Under the pieces are notes generated by a model that was not told the DNA's origin, made no database searches, and saw only the letters and a list, made by a program, of their open reading frames with translations. A program made the translations under genes and the position numbers. From assembly GCA_029262375.1 (NCBI GenBank), contig JAJCZM010000051.1, positions 248,001 to 312,000 on the forward strand: a stretch of DNA of 64,000 bases. The letters run 5' to 3'. This stretch comes from Deltaproteobacteria bacterium. Lineage in GTDB: Bacteria; Desulfobacterota; Binatia; UBA1149; SPBQ01. Position 1 is the stretch's first letter; each line of letters opens with the position of its first letter. Positions 35,553 to 44,437 of this stretch are shown piece after piece.

Positions 35553-36377
35553 ATGACAAGACAGCCGCATATGTCTACATCGGAGATCGAAACGGCGACA
35601 ACGGCCGCGCGCGAGGCGGGTGCTCTCATTCGAGACGCGCTCGACCGGGCCAAGAGCATTGAGCGCAAGTCACCGATCAACTTGGTTACCGAAACCGATC
35701 TTGCAGCGGAGCGGGTCATCCTGTCGATTCTGCGAGGCGCATTCCCCGGCGACAGCTTCGTAGCCGAAGAATCACACAGCGGCGAGCGCCCTTCAGGTCG
35801 CGCCTGGGTCATCGACCCGCTCGATGGTACGACCAACTTCGTCCACGGCCTGCCGCACTGCGCGGTGTCCATTGCCCTCATCGACGACAGCGGAGCTCTG
35901 GCCGCCGTCGTGTACGACGCTTGCAAGGATGAGCTTTTCTCGGCCGAGCGCGGCTCGGGAGCCTGGGCCAACTCCTCACGTTTGTCCGTCTCCACCGAGA
36001 CGCAGCTCAGCGAGTCGCTACTGGTAACCGGTTTTCCCTATGACCGACGCCTCTACAGCAGCTTCTACCTCAGCTACTTCGAGCACTTCCTGCACAAAGC
36101 GCGCGACCTGAGACGCTTCGGCGCGGCAGCGCTCGACCTGTGCTACGTGGCCGCCGGCCGCTTCGACGGGTTCTTCGAGTGGAAACTTCATCCCTGGGAC
36201 ACGGCAGCGGGCTGGCTCGTGGTCGAAGAAGCCGGTGGCCGCGTGACCGATTTCGCCGGCGAGCGCTATGACCCTTGGCGCGTCCGCGTATTGGCAACCA
36301 ACGGGCTCATTCATGAGCAAGCCGTCCGTGAGCTCTCCACACTTACCACGCACCCCGACGATAGCCCCGCCGACTAA
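35553..36377 (+). CDS. Inositol monophosphatase family protein
   Basis: 274 residues. Mg2+ ligands in the AEESH block, in WVIDPLDGTTNFVHGLP and in LHPWDTAAGWLVVEEAGG; all signatures of IMPase/SuhB-type phosphatases are intact. Substrate may be inositol 1-phosphate or another sugar phosphate. The second Met (7 codons in) is an alternative start. Followed 36 bp later by an SDR gene. Confidence 0.93.
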   Translation: MTRQPHMSTSEIETATTAAREAGALIRDALDRAKSIERKSPINLVTETDLAAERVILSILRGAFPGDSFVAEESHSGERPSGRAWVIDPLDGTTNFVHGLPHCAVSIALIDDSGALAAVVYDACKDELFSAERGSGAWANSSRLSVSTETQLSESLLVTGFPYDRRLYSSFYLSYFEHFLHKARDLRRFGAAALDLCYVAAGRFDGFFEWKLHPWDTAAGWLVVEEAGGRVTDFAGERYDPWRVRVLATNGLIHEQAVRELSTLTTHPDDSPAD

Positions 36378-36413
36378 TTCTCTAGCGCGTGCAGTCCACA
36401 TATAGTCGCAACC

Positions 36414-37208
36414 ATGGCGTACGCAGATACGGATTTCGACCTGCGCGGCAAACGCGTGCTGATTACCGGAGCGAGTCGGGGTATCGGCTATGCGATCGCG
36501 GAGCGACTCGCGCTGGCCGGTGCAAGAACGGCGCTTAGCAGTCGCAAGCGCGAGGGGCTGGAAGAAGCCGCTCAAAAAATCACGGCAGCAGGTAAGGAAT
36601 CGCGTTCCGTATCGGTAGAAGAACCGATGATTTTCCCGGCGAACGTGAGCCGGACGGACGACGCCCGATCACTAGTCCCCAACGTAATTGCCGCTCTCGG
36701 TGGAATCGATGTTCTAGTAAACAACGCCGGCAGTAATCCGAGCTTCGGGCCGCTCATCGACTTGGAGGAATGGGCCTGGGACAAGACGCTTGCGACCAAC
36801 CTCAAAGGACCGTTTCTGCTTTCGCAGGCGGCCGGCAAATGGATGTCCGGCAACGGTGCCGGCGCGATCATCAACATCGCGTCGGTTGGCGGCCTCGATC
36901 CATCCGTCATGCTGGGCGCCTACAGCGTGAGCAAAGCCGGGATCATCATGCTGACCAAGGTGTTGGCTGCGGAGCTCGGGCCGGCAGGCGTGCGCGTGAA
37001 CTGTATCGCGCCGGGGCTCGTGGAGACCCGGTTCGCAGACCACCTCGTATCCACGCCCGAGATCCACGCCCCCCTGGTTGCGCGCGCTGCTCTGCGTCGC
37101 CACGGTCAGCCCAATGAGATCGCGGGAGCAGCCCACTATCTCGCGTCCGAAGCCTCCTCGTTCATGACCGGCCAGGTGATGGTGATCGACGGCGGAGTGC
37201 GTTACTAG
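36414..37208 (+). CDS. Short-chain dehydrogenase/reductase
   Basis: 264 residues, classical SDR. Cofactor motif TGASRGIGYA near 20-29, NNAGSNPSFGP, Ser in the NIASVGG block and the YSVSKAG catalytic Tyr-Lys; GQVMVIDGGVRY ends the protein. An unusual insert after the third strand (SVEEPMIFPANV) is a little longer than normal. Substrate unknown; the fatty-acid or alcohol type of the lineage is plausible. Confidence 0.92.
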   Translation: MAYADTDFDLRGKRVLITGASRGIGYAIAERLALAGARTALSSRKREGLEEAAQKITAAGKESRSVSVEEPMIFPANVSRTDDARSLVPNVIAALGGIDVLVNNAGSNPSFGPLIDLEEWAWDKTLATNLKGPFLLSQAAGKWMSGNGAGAIINIASVGGLDPSVMLGAYSVSKAGIIMLTKVLAAELGPAGVRVNCIAPGLVETRFADHLVSTPEIHAPLVARAALRRHGQPNEIAGAAHYLASEASSFMTGQVMVIDGGVRY

Positions 37209-37228
37209 AGAGTGGTTGTCGGGATTCG

Positions 37229-37304
37229 GCCCTCGTAGCTCAGGTGGATAGAGCACCGGCCTCCGAAGCCGGTTGCACAGGTTCGAGTCCTGTCGAGGGC
37301 ACCA
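37229..37304 (+). tRNA. tRNA-Arg (anticodon CCG), CCA encoded
   Basis: 76 nt with encoded CCA. Acceptor GCCCTCG/CGAGGGC, D arm GCTC-AGGTGGATA-GAGC, anticodon stem CCGGC/GCCGG with loop CTCCGAA (anticodon CCG), T arm ACAGG-TTCGAGT-CCTGT. Directly downstream of the SDR and upstream of rpsU. Confidence 0.96.
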
Positions 37305-37337
37305 CCCCCGGAATCGCCACGCGCAAGCGCTGTGTGG

Positions 37338-37367
37338 TTGACATTTTACCCGACAAAACGCTAGGTT
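37338..37367 (+). promoter_or_regulatory. Candidate sigma-70 promoter for rpsU
   Basis: TTGACA (37338-37343), a perfect -35, and TAGGTT (37362-37367) with an 18-bp spacer, about 95 bp before the rpsU start. Confidence 0.5.
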
Positions 37368-37463
37368 CTCGGGATTCATCCGGCCACTCTGGTTTACAAT
37401 AAATCGCGTGCATCATCGTCGGAGATAAGCTGCGCCAGGCCGGAGAAGGCCGAGGAGATTTGA

Positions 37464-37658
37464 ATGGAGGTACGTGTTGAAGGTTCGCTCGAGCGAGCAA
37501 TCCGTACGCTGAAGAAGAAGCTGGCCGCAGAAGGCGTCTTCAAAGAGATGAAGATCCGCGCCTTCTACGAGAAGCCCAGCGTGCGCCGCAAGCGCAAACG
37601 GCAGGAAGCCGAGCGCAAACGTCGTAAAGCCATGCGACGCGCACAACGTTCCGGCTAG
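37464..37658 (+). CDS. rpsU: 30S ribosomal protein S21
   Basis: 64 residues, family length. MEVRVEGSLERAIRTLKKKL and FYEKPSVRRKRKRQEAERKR are typical of S21; highly basic C-terminus. Involved in mRNA recognition on the 30S subunit. GAGGAG precedes the ATG. Own promoter upstream and a hairpin downstream; no dnaG or rpoD follows, unlike in E. coli. Confidence 0.96.
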   Translation: MEVRVEGSLERAIRTLKKKLAAEGVFKEMKIRAFYEKPSVRRKRKRQEAERKRRKAMRRAQRSG

Positions 37659-37674
37659 AGAGCCACGTCATCCA

Positions 37675-37706
37675 GCGTCCCGGCAGGGCCGACGAGCCCG
37701 GGACGC
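37675..37706. terminator. Hairpin after rpsU
   Basis: 9-bp inverted repeat GCGTCCCGG / CCGGGACGC (37675-37683, 37698-37706), 17 bp after the rpsU stop. No T-run; possible Rho-assisted stop. Confidence 0.45.
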
Positions 37707-37730
37707 ATGCCCCCGACATTGGGGACCCTC

Positions 37731-37759
37731 TTGACGGCCCTGAGACGCTAGGGTAACGT
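37731..37759 (+). promoter_or_regulatory. Candidate sigma-70 promoter for the zinc-ribbon gene
   Basis: TTGACG (37731-37736) and TAACGT (37754-37759), spacer 17 bp, about 100 bp before the start of the small gene. Confidence 0.45.
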
Positions 37760-37870
37760 TCCGAAATATCACGACTATTGCCGAGCCTTTCTCGGCGAGT
37801 GGTGCATCTGACCCACATACGACAAATGCCTAAGCGTCGAGCCTCAGGGTGGGAGATGGGAGTCGCGGAG

Positions 37871-38056
37871 ATGGAGCTGCCTAAGTGCATGAGTTGCAAG
37901 GACGGGACCCTGATTCCCTTGTCGGATTATGGGACCGAAGGCGCGTCCGTAACGTACAAGGCATGGGCCTGCATCAACCCTGAGTGCGGCTTTCAGCTGC
38001 GCATAGACAAGGGCCAGGTCACGTATGGCAAGCGTCTCGAACGGCCGAACAGCTGA
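37871..38056 (+). CDS. Small zinc-ribbon protein
   Basis: 61 residues from the ATG at 37871, preceded by GGGAG at 8 bp; the ATG at 37856 would add five residues. Four cysteines in a ribbon pattern: KCMSCKDG near the N-terminus and CINPECGF later (CxxC ... CxxxxC), with YGTEGASVTYKAWACINPEC between. No membrane segment. A single-domain metal-binding protein of unknown role, with relatives I recall in deltaproteobacterial genomes. It is monocistronic as far as the sequence shows. Confidence 0.7.
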   Translation: MELPKCMSCKDGTLIPLSDYGTEGASVTYKAWACINPECGFQLRIDKGQVTYGKRLERPNS

Positions 38057-38072
38057 TCTGACGTTTCTCGCA

Positions 38073-38094
38073 GATCGCGGCTGAGGCCGCGATC
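38073..38094. terminator. Hairpin after the zinc-ribbon gene
   Basis: 9-bp stem GATCGCGGC / GCCGCGATC with a TGAG loop, 16 bp after the stop codon. The following bases (GCCCCTTAAG) hold only two Ts, so termination efficiency is doubtful. Confidence 0.5.
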
Positions 38095-38234
38095 GCCCCT
38101 TAAGCTAGCCGAACGGACGTTCGCGTCATCGACCACACCGATCACCGGTGCGGACACTGGTTCGGCAATCGTTGATTACACGGGCATTAGCCGTCGGTTG
38201 CGCCCGTAAACCGGCACAGGAAGAACTACGATCC

Positions 38235-38846
38235 ATGAGTGAACCGAAAGCGAAAAACATTGTCTGGCACGAGACCACCGTGAGCAAGAACGAGCGCGAA
38301 CTGCAGAGCGGGCACAAGGGCTGCACCGTCTGGCTCACCGGCCTGTCAGGCTCCGGCAAGTCGACCCTCGCCAATCTCCTTGAGAAGGCTCTCTGGGAAC
38401 GCGGAGTACGGTCCTTCGTTTTGGACGGCGACAACGTACGCCATGGCTTGAACAAAGACCTCGGCTTTTCCCCCGCGGATCGCACCGAGAACATCCGACG
38501 CATCGGCGAAGTTGCGAAGCTCTTTACCGAAGCCGGCGTGCTCAATGTTACGGCCTTCATTTCGCCATACCGCGCCGACCGCGATCTGGTGCGTGACATC
38601 ATGGAAGACGGCGATTTCGTCGAAGTCCTGGTGGATTGCGATCTCGACGAGTGCGAGAAGCGCGACCCGAAAGGCCTCTACAAGAAGGCGCGGGCGGGTG
38701 AGATTCCCGAGTTCACCGGCATCTCCGCTCCTTACGAAGCGCCTGCGAAGCCTGAGCTCACGATCAATACCACCAATCAGAGCGAAGCAGACAGCCTCGC
38801 GGACCTGATCGGTTACCTCGAGTCGAAGGGCTACCTCAGCTCGTAA
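38235..38846 (+). CDS. cysC: Adenylylsulfate kinase
   Basis: 203 residues from the ATG at 38235. Converts APS to PAPS. Walker [10 protein letters not shown], the [20 protein letters not shown] block, [14 protein letters not shown] and the substrate lid [23 protein letters not shown] are all present. Stand-alone APS kinase with no cysD/cysN partner nearby. The frame opens at 38148, but the extra residues do not match the family. Confidence 0.95.
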   Translation: MSEPKAKNIVWHETTVSKNERELQSGHKGCTVWLTGLSGSGKSTLANLLEKALWERGVRSFVLDGDNVRHGLNKDLGFSPADRTENIRRIGEVAKLFTEAGVLNVTAFISPYRADRDLVRDIMEDGDFVEVLVDCDLDECEKRDPKGLYKKARAGEIPEFTGISAPYEAPAKPELTINTTNQSEADSLADLIGYLESKGYLSS

Positions 38847-38907
38847 CCTTGCGGCCCATCGGGGCTCTGCGCGTTCCGTTCCTTGATTTTGATCGCGTAC
38901 GTCTCCG

Positions 38908-39681
38908 TCATTCGGCGGTGACGTACGCGGCCGTCATCCCTCCATCCACGACAAACTGAGTACCGTTGACGAACGACGACTCGTCCGACGCGAGAAACAG
39001 CGCCGCATCGGCGATCTCCGTGCTTTCGCCAAGTCGTCCCATCGGCATGTGTACGAAACGTCGCTGTTTCTGATGCGGATCGCTAAAGAGATCCTCGATC
39101 AGTTCCGTGTTGAGCGGCCCGGGACAGATCGCGTTGGCCCGTAACCCCCTCTTGGCGAACTCCACCGCAATCTCGCGGGTGAGCGCAAGGACACCGCCCT
39201 TACTCGCGGTATACGCCGCCTGTGACGTCGCAGAGCCCATCATCGCTACCATCGAGGACGTATTGATCAGCGAACCACCGCCGCTTTCCAACATTGCTGG
39301 AATTCCGTGCTTACAGCCCAGGTAGACGCCCTTCAGGTTGACGGCCATCACGTGATCCCAAACGTCTTCCTCCGTGGTGACGACGGACTCGTCTCCGTCG
39401 GCAAAAACTCCTGCATTGTTGAATAGCACGTCTAGTCGTCCCCAACGCCCGACAGCAGTCTCGATCATCGACAAGACTTCGGCGGACACTGCGACATCGA
39501 CTCCAAACGCCTCGGCCGTACCGCCCGCCTCAGCGATCTCCGCGACGACTGCGGCAGCCCCCGCCTCGTTTCGATCGGCCACCAAGACCTTGGCGCCCTC
39601 GGCCGCGAAGCGCAGCGAACTGGCTCGGCCGATCCCGCCTGCCCCGCCGGTAACGATGCTCACTTTGTTTTCCAATCTCAC
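38908..39681 (-). CDS. Short-chain dehydrogenase/reductase of the amine-catabolism operon
   Basis: 257 residues from a GTG at 39681. The start is decided by AGGAG at 8 bp and by overlap with the previous stop (GTGA). Rossmann motif TGGAGGIG near 11-18, NNAG, Ser in LINTSSMVAMMG, YTASKGG; ends FVVDGGMTAAYVTAE. Classical SDR, often called 3-oxoacyl-ACP reductase. Third gene after the gamma-glutamyl ligase and PuuD-like hydrolase, where SDRs or aldehyde dehydrogenases often handle the deaminated product. Substrate not readable. Confidence 0.92.
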   Translation of the reverse strand: MRLENKVSIVTGGAGGIGRASSLRFAAEGAKVLVADRNEAGAAAVVAEIAEAGGTAEAFGVDVAVSAEVLSMIETAVGRWGRLDVLFNNAGVFADGDESVVTTEEDVWDHVMAVNLKGVYLGCKHGIPAMLESGGGSLINTSSMVAMMGSATSQAAYTASKGGVLALTREIAVEFAKRGLRANAICPGPLNTELIEDLFSDPHQKQRRFVHMPMGRLGESTEIADAALFLASDESSFVNGTQFVVDGGMTAAYVTAE

Positions 39682-40397
39682 GCGTTTCGCTCCTGTCTGT
39701 ATCGGACCGCCGCATCTCTGAACGCTCGGAACAGCGCGGCTTGCTTGGCGTCGGTTCGTGCGTTCAGTTCCGGGTGCCACTGTACGGCCACCGCCCAACC
39801 ACCGGCTTCCGGCTCGAGTGCCTCAATCAGTCCGTCGGCGGCCCGCGCGGTCACGCGTAAGCCGTCGCCCAAGCGCTCGACGGCTTGATGGTGCCACGAC
39901 ATGATCTCGGCATCCCCCTCGCCCATCGCGACTGCCAAGCGCGACTCTCCCGGTTCAACTTCAACCGCATGCGCGATCGGCTCACGAGGCGGCGCGCGAT
40001 GGATGACCGCCTCGCCGTAGCGTTCGGGAATGTGAGCGACAAGAGACCCGCCTGCCGCGATATTGACGATCTGTAATCCACGGCAGATCGCAAGTAACGG
40101 CATGCGACGCTCGAGCACCAAACGGGCCAGCTCGAACTCGAAGCCATCGCGCTCACTATCCACCATGTAGGTGGTGTCGTGGACCTCGCCACCGTAGGTC
40201 GCAGGGTCGACGTCGCCTCCGCCCGACAGTACGAGGCCGTCGAGCGGCGCGAGACACGCTTGGGCATCACCGGCCGCGAGCAAAAGAACTTCCATCCCGG
40301 CGCTACGGATCGAGTCGATGTACTCCGCAGGGATGGAATACTTCCTATTCTCATCACCCGGCGGAGTGTACGTAGTTATACCGACGAGGGGCTTCAT
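39678..40397 (-). CDS. puuD: Gamma-glutamyl-GABA hydrolase-like class I amidotransferase
   Basis: 239 residues from the ATG at 40397. Class I glutamine amidotransferase fold (peptidase C26): nucleophile Cys in LLAICRGLQIVN, catalytic His-Glu in VQWHPEL, and the LSGGGDVDP oxyanion loop. PuuD relatives split gamma-glutamyl bonds made by the adjacent GS-like ligase. It starts 24 bp after that ligase and overlaps the SDR start by 4 bp. The symbol is by similarity. Confidence 0.88.
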   Translation of the reverse strand: MKPLVGITTYTPPGDENRKYSIPAEYIDSIRSAGMEVLLLAAGDAQACLAPLDGLVLSGGGDVDPATYGGEVHDTTYMVDSERDGFEFELARLVLERRMPLLAICRGLQIVNIAAGGSLVAHIPERYGEAVIHRAPPREPIAHAVEVEPGESRLAVAMGEGDAEIMSWHHQAVERLGDGLRVTARAADGLIEALEPEAGGWAVAVQWHPELNARTDAKQAALFRAFRDAAVRYRQERNA

Positions 40398-40421
40398 TGA
40401 TTCGACTCGGCGACCGCGCAC

Positions 40422-41819
40422 TCAGCCGCGCTCGAGGAATCGGCGTCGCTCCCAACCGGTCACGGCAACGCGGAACTTCTCAAGTTCCACTTCTGCGAAG
40501 CGCACATAGTGGTCGCGGACGTCATCGCCCAGAACACGGGCCACGAAGGCACTCTCGCGAAACAGGGCCAGTGACTCGTCGAGTGTGTGCGGCACTTGCT
40601 CCAACCCCTCCGCCTCATAGACATCACCACGAAACAGTTCAGGCGGCTCAGTCCGATTCGCGATTCCATCGAGGCCGGCCGCGAGGTGCAATGCCATCGC
40701 AAGGTACGGGTTGCAGTCGGCACCGGGGATTCGGCACTCGATGCGTAAAGACGGCCCATGCCCGACGACACGGAACCCTGCGGTTCGGTTGTCGTACGAC
40801 CATGCGATGCCCGTCGGCGCGAAAGTCCCCGGAATGTAGCGCTTGTAAGAATTGACGTTCGGCGCAAAGAAGAGGCTGCTCTCTCGCGCGTGCGCCAGTA
40901 GACCGCCGACATACCAACGGAACTCGTCGCTGGGAACGCTGCGTGTGCCGGGCAACGGCTCGCCGTCCCCCGCGAACACCGGACGGTCGTCGGTCGCTCC
41001 CCACAAACTCGAATGCAGGTGCATGCTATTGCCGGCGAGGTTCTCGTCGAGCTTCGCCATGAACGTCAAACAATGCCCCGACAGCATCGCGATCTCTTTG
41101 GCCGCATGTTTGTAGATGCTGTGGCGGTCAGCCATCTCCAGCATCTCGGTGTAACGAAGATTGATCTCGTGCTGTCCGGGCCCCCATTCTCCCTTGCTGA
41201 ACTCGATCGGAACGCCGGACTCGTCCATCGCACGACGAATCGCACCGACAATCGGCTCTTCACGTGTTCCCTGAAGAATGTGGTAGTCCGCTACGTACGG
41301 ACCGAACGGCTCGAGCCCTTCGAAATTCTTGCGGCGCGCCTCGTCGTAGTCGTCGCGCAGGAGGAAGAACTCCAACTCGGTGCCGGCCTTCGCGACGAAC
41401 CCCATCTCCTTCGCCCGATCGAGTTGGCGGCGCAGAACGGTTCGCGGTGCCAGCGCGATCGGTTCACCGCTCTCTTCGTGAAAGATATCGCAGATCACGA
41501 ACGCCGAGCGATCGAGCCACGACGCCACGCGCAGAGTGTTGAGGTCGGGGACGGCGTGCACGTCGCCATAGCCGTCCGCCCATGACGCGAATTGGTACCC
41601 CGGCACGGGGTCCATCTCCATGTCGCACGCGAACAAGTAATCGCACACGTGCATCCCCTGCTCGGCAATCTCCGAGAGGAAGAAGTGGCCGGTGATGCGC
41701 TTGCCCATCATCCGGCCGTACATATCCGGGAATACGGTAACGACCGTATCTATTGATCCACTCTCGACGAGCGCGCGTAGCGCATCGAGACTGAGACGCC
41801 CTCGATCCTGGCTAGACAA
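40422..41819 (-). CDS. Glutamine synthetase-like gamma-glutamylamine ligase (PuuA type)
   Basis: 465 residues with GS fold: N-terminal beta-grasp (VTVFPDMYGRMMGKRI), metal and glutamate ligands in KAGTELEFFLL, GEWGPGQHEINLRY, the SMHLHSSLW block and RIECRIPGADCNPYLAMA. It lacks the adenylylation-site region of housekeeping GlnA and is paired with a gamma-glutamyl hydrolase, so it most likely glutamylates an amine (polyamine, ethanolamine or similar) for catabolism. First gene of a three-gene operon. Confidence 0.9.
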   Translation of the reverse strand: MSSQDRGRLSLDALRALVESGSIDTVVTVFPDMYGRMMGKRITGHFFLSEIAEQGMHVCDYLFACDMEMDPVPGYQFASWADGYGDVHAVPDLNTLRVASWLDRSAFVICDIFHEESGEPIALAPRTVLRRQLDRAKEMGFVAKAGTELEFFLLRDDYDEARRKNFEGLEPFGPYVADYHILQGTREEPIVGAIRRAMDESGVPIEFSKGEWGPGQHEINLRYTEMLEMADRHSIYKHAAKEIAMLSGHCLTFMAKLDENLAGNSMHLHSSLWGATDDRPVFAGDGEPLPGTRSVPSDEFRWYVGGLLAHARESSLFFAPNVNSYKRYIPGTFAPTGIAWSYDNRTAGFRVVGHGPSLRIECRIPGADCNPYLAMALHLAAGLDGIANRTEPPELFRGDVYEAEGLEQVPHTLDESLALFRESAFVARVLGDDVRDHYVRFAEVELEKFRVAVTGWERRRFLERG

Positions 41820-41833
41820 TCGTCAGGGCCTGA

Positions 41834-43132
41834 CTAACGTCCAGCCGAGATGAGCGCAGAGACCGAGAAGAAGTCTTCGTTCGTCCCGGACTCGTCGCCC
41901 TTGTTGTATCGCCAGCCAACCGCCTGACCGAAACGCTGGCTGGGGAGCGCTGCACGCGTCGCGTGGTCGAGTTGAATGTCGACCATTGCAATCGATGGCG
42001 CGAATGCCATCACGTTCTCGTATTGGCCGTCCGGCGGCGCGTCGTCGTAAGGTGACTTGCCCATCTTGTAGAGATTCACCCAGACCTTCCAAAGCTCGCC
42101 GGCGGTATCGTAGATGTCGCTGTGCGGAATCACGAAGGTTTCCTTGTCGACGAAGATCACACGCTTGGAGTAGGCGTACTGAGGGAGTTTGGAAATCCCC
42201 TCAACGACGTACACATCTCGCGGTTCCCACACATCGTCGAAAATGAAGTCCGCGCTCCCCTCGCCCCACTTTACCGGCCAGTTCTCCGCGTGGAATGCAG
42301 AAAGGGTTTTCTTCTCGCCCAGGAACTTCCAGTCCATCCAGGCGACACTTCCGGCGTAGCCGTAGTAGCTGTCGACGTCCGTGTCCTGCCCGAACAGCGC
42401 GTCCGACCGCTGCGCAGAAGACAAACGACGCACGCGGCGCAACTGCGGCAAATATAGCCAGCTATCGTCGTGCCGCTCAGGGTCGAGATATCGGTAGTAC
42501 GTAAAGCCCGTTCCTTTCAGATCGAAGGGCTCGATGATCGGGTGAAGCGATTCCTTGTAGTGCGCCTCGTCTTTGTTGGGCTCGTATAGGGGCTTCGGCT
42601 CTACTCGCAGACGACCGGTGAAATACATTCGCCGAAAGTGGTCGATCACGAAATGCTTCTCGACCGACATCGACTCACCGTCGCGACCGATTGCTCCTGT
42701 GTCGGCATCGAAGTTCGAGACGTCGAGATCATCGGTATCAGTCCAGTGACGCTCGAAGTTGAACATGATCTTCTTTGCCGCATTGGGATCGTTGGTATCG
42801 ATGCTCGGGAAGGGATGTCCCGCAACGTAGTTCTCGACGCTCAGCCCGTTCGGCGCGAGTTTGACCTGACTGGAATACTGCTCCGTAGCGGCTCGGAAGT
42901 CCGCAGGGATCGGCACTGGTTTCGGATCGACGATCCGCATCCGCATACCGCGCTTGACGATCCATTTGAGGCCAGGGCTGAGAAGATCACCGGCGTCCTC
43001 CAGGTTGGCGCCCGTGATCACATCACCGGCAGCTACGTCGGCACGCACCGGAGCAGCCCAGAGGCCTCCTCCAATAACGAGCCCCGCGGCGACAGCAGAC
43101 AGCAGAAAATACGAGACAGCCGATTTCCTCAT
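41834..43132 (-). CDS. DUF1329 family secreted protein
   Basis: 432 residues. Sec signal peptide (1-31, cleavage after APVRA), then the DUF1329 body with SYYGYAGSVAWMDWKFLGEK, DDVWEPRDVYVVEG and the DIYDTAGELWKVWV block. The family is thought to have a LolA/LolB-like fold and is usually found with RND transporters and lipid or sterol genes; function unproven. It lies 14 bp beyond the GS-like gene start on the same strand, so a joint transcript is possible. Confidence 0.9.
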   Translation of the reverse strand: MRKSAVSYFLLSAVAAGLVIGGGLWAAPVRADVAAGDVITGANLEDAGDLLSPGLKWIVKRGMRMRIVDPKPVPIPADFRAATEQYSSQVKLAPNGLSVENYVAGHPFPSIDTNDPNAAKKIMFNFERHWTDTDDLDVSNFDADTGAIGRDGESMSVEKHFVIDHFRRMYFTGRLRVEPKPLYEPNKDEAHYKESLHPIIEPFDLKGTGFTYYRYLDPERHDDSWLYLPQLRRVRRLSSAQRSDALFGQDTDVDSYYGYAGSVAWMDWKFLGEKKTLSAFHAENWPVKWGEGSADFIFDDVWEPRDVYVVEGISKLPQYAYSKRVIFVDKETFVIPHSDIYDTAGELWKVWVNLYKMGKSPYDDAPPDGQYENVMAFAPSIAMVDIQLDHATRAALPSQRFGQAVGWRYNKGDESGTNEDFFSVSALISAGR

Positions 43133-43394
43133 CAGAACCTCCGTACGAGCGGATCGCGCTCCACCCGAATGCCCTGTTTACACCACGCACGCCGCGTGTC
43201 TCAAGGGAACTGCCCCTGTGTGCGCGGAAAAGCCTCTTGCACGAACCACACCCGTTCACGCAGGGCGTCACTTGCAAAGGCCCGGGTTCTTGGTACTGAA
43301 AAATGGTTCCCCCAGCCGATGCGAGGGCCTCAGGGACCTCGAACGCTCGGCCTAGAATCTGAACATTATCAGCAAGATAAGCTGGAGGTTATTG
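43133..43394. other. Divergent intergenic region between DUF1329 and cupredoxin genes
   Basis: 262 bp with starts on both sides. No strong promoter pair is evident on either strand; the best plus-strand candidate is TTGCAA - 16 bp - TACTGA around 43273-43300. GGAGG at 43384-43388 is the ribosome site of the gene to the right. Confidence 0.3.
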
Positions 43395-44114
43395 ATGAAG
43401 ATGCGTCTGCTAGTCGCCGTAGCCGCCGTCGCGGCGGCGGGTCTATTTACCACTCTCGATGCTTCACCTGCCCAGGCCGGTGGCGAGATCAAAGGCAAGA
43501 TCAGTTTCGATGGCGCCGCGCCCGCGCGACGGGCTGTGAAAATGGCCGCCGACCCCAAGTGCGAGGAGGCCAACCCCGATGGCCGCCTCGGCGAAGTGTT
43601 CGTCGTGAACGACGGCGCGCTCCAGAACGTCTTCCTCTACGTGAAGGAAGGTGTTTCGGGCGAGCACGAGACACCTGCAGAGCCGGTCGAGATGGATCAG
43701 AACGGCTGCATGTACACCCCCCACGTCGTCGGTGTCATGGTCGGTCAGACTATCGTGATCAAAAACAGCGACTCTACACTTCACAACGTCCACTCGCTCC
43801 CTGAGAACAGCAAGCAGTTCAACAGTGCGATGCCGATGAAGGGAATGACGATCAAGAAGAAGTTCACGTCGCCCGAGGTCATGGTTCGTATGAAGTGCGA
43901 CGTGCACCCCTGGATGTCAGCCTACGTCGGCGTCCTCGACCACCCGTTCTTCGCCACGAGCGCCGCCGACGGCACGTACACGATTTCCGGCCTACCGGCC
44001 GGTGAGTACACCATCGAAGCGTGGCACGAGAAGATGGGAACCCAGACGCAGAAGGTAACGGTCAGCGACGGCGGAGCCGCCACTGCAGACTTCTCGTTCA
44101 AGCCCGCGGGCTGA
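43395..44114 (+). CDS. Secreted cupredoxin with carboxypeptidase-regulatory-like domain
   Basis: 239 residues from the ATG at 43395, 6 bp after a GGAGG (a TTG at 43392 and an ATG at 43401 are in the same frame). Signal peptide 1-28 (SPAQA). A plastocyanin-like domain follows with copper ligands His130 (STLHNVH), Cys168, His171 and Met174 (MKCDVHPWM); then a short beta domain (DGTYTISGLPAGEYTIEAWHE). A periplasmic type 1 copper protein that could donate electrons to a terminal oxidase; it heads a cluster of heme A and copper-chaperone genes. Confidence 0.88.
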   Translation: MKMRLLVAVAAVAAAGLFTTLDASPAQAGGEIKGKISFDGAAPARRAVKMAADPKCEEANPDGRLGEVFVVNDGALQNVFLYVKEGVSGEHETPAEPVEMDQNGCMYTPHVVGVMVGQTIVIKNSDSTLHNVHSLPENSKQFNSAMPMKGMTIKKKFTSPEVMVRMKCDVHPWMSAYVGVLDHPFFATSAADGTYTISGLPAGEYTIEAWHEKMGTQTQKVTVSDGGAATADFSFKPAG

Positions 44115-44224
44115 GCGGTCCACCGCTCTCCCCGATCTAACGGAATACCGAGGGGCGTCGCCCGACCGGCGCGCCCCTCGGACTTTCCTCCCGGAAGAGC
44201 CACGGGCATGCCACAGGAGATCCA

Positions 44225-44437
44225 TTGGAATCCGTGAGCCCACAGCTAGCGGTCCTGGCACTCACCGCCCTCCTCGCGGTTGGCACAGCGATTGCCGCAG
44301 CTCTGCGCGCGCTATTGCCGGCGACCGCACCCACCGCGACCGACAGCGTTGAACGCAGCACCCACATCGTTTGGGCTGCCGTCCCGATGATAATTCTCGC
44401 CGCAGTTCTGGCGGCAGTGGCGAGATATGCCGGCTGA
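44225..44437 (+). CDS. Small two-helix membrane protein, oxidase subunit II helix-like
   Basis: 70 residues from a TTG at 44225 (AGGAG 5 bp upstream); GTG at 44234 is an alternative. Two hydrophobic segments (about 6-28 and 47-66). The second, HIVWAAVPMIILAAVLA, resembles the second membrane helix of cytochrome oxidase subunit II, but no copper domain follows. It overlaps the start of ctaA by 11 bp, supporting a real gene in the assembly operon. Confidence 0.6.
   Translation: MESVSPQLAVLALTALLAVGTAIAAALRALLPATAPTATDSVERSTHIVWAAVPMIILAAVLAAVARYAG

Noticed and set aside
36770-37117. Plus-strand frame inside the SDR gene at 36414
   Set aside because: Out-of-frame shadow of the SDR, which has complete catalytic motifs.
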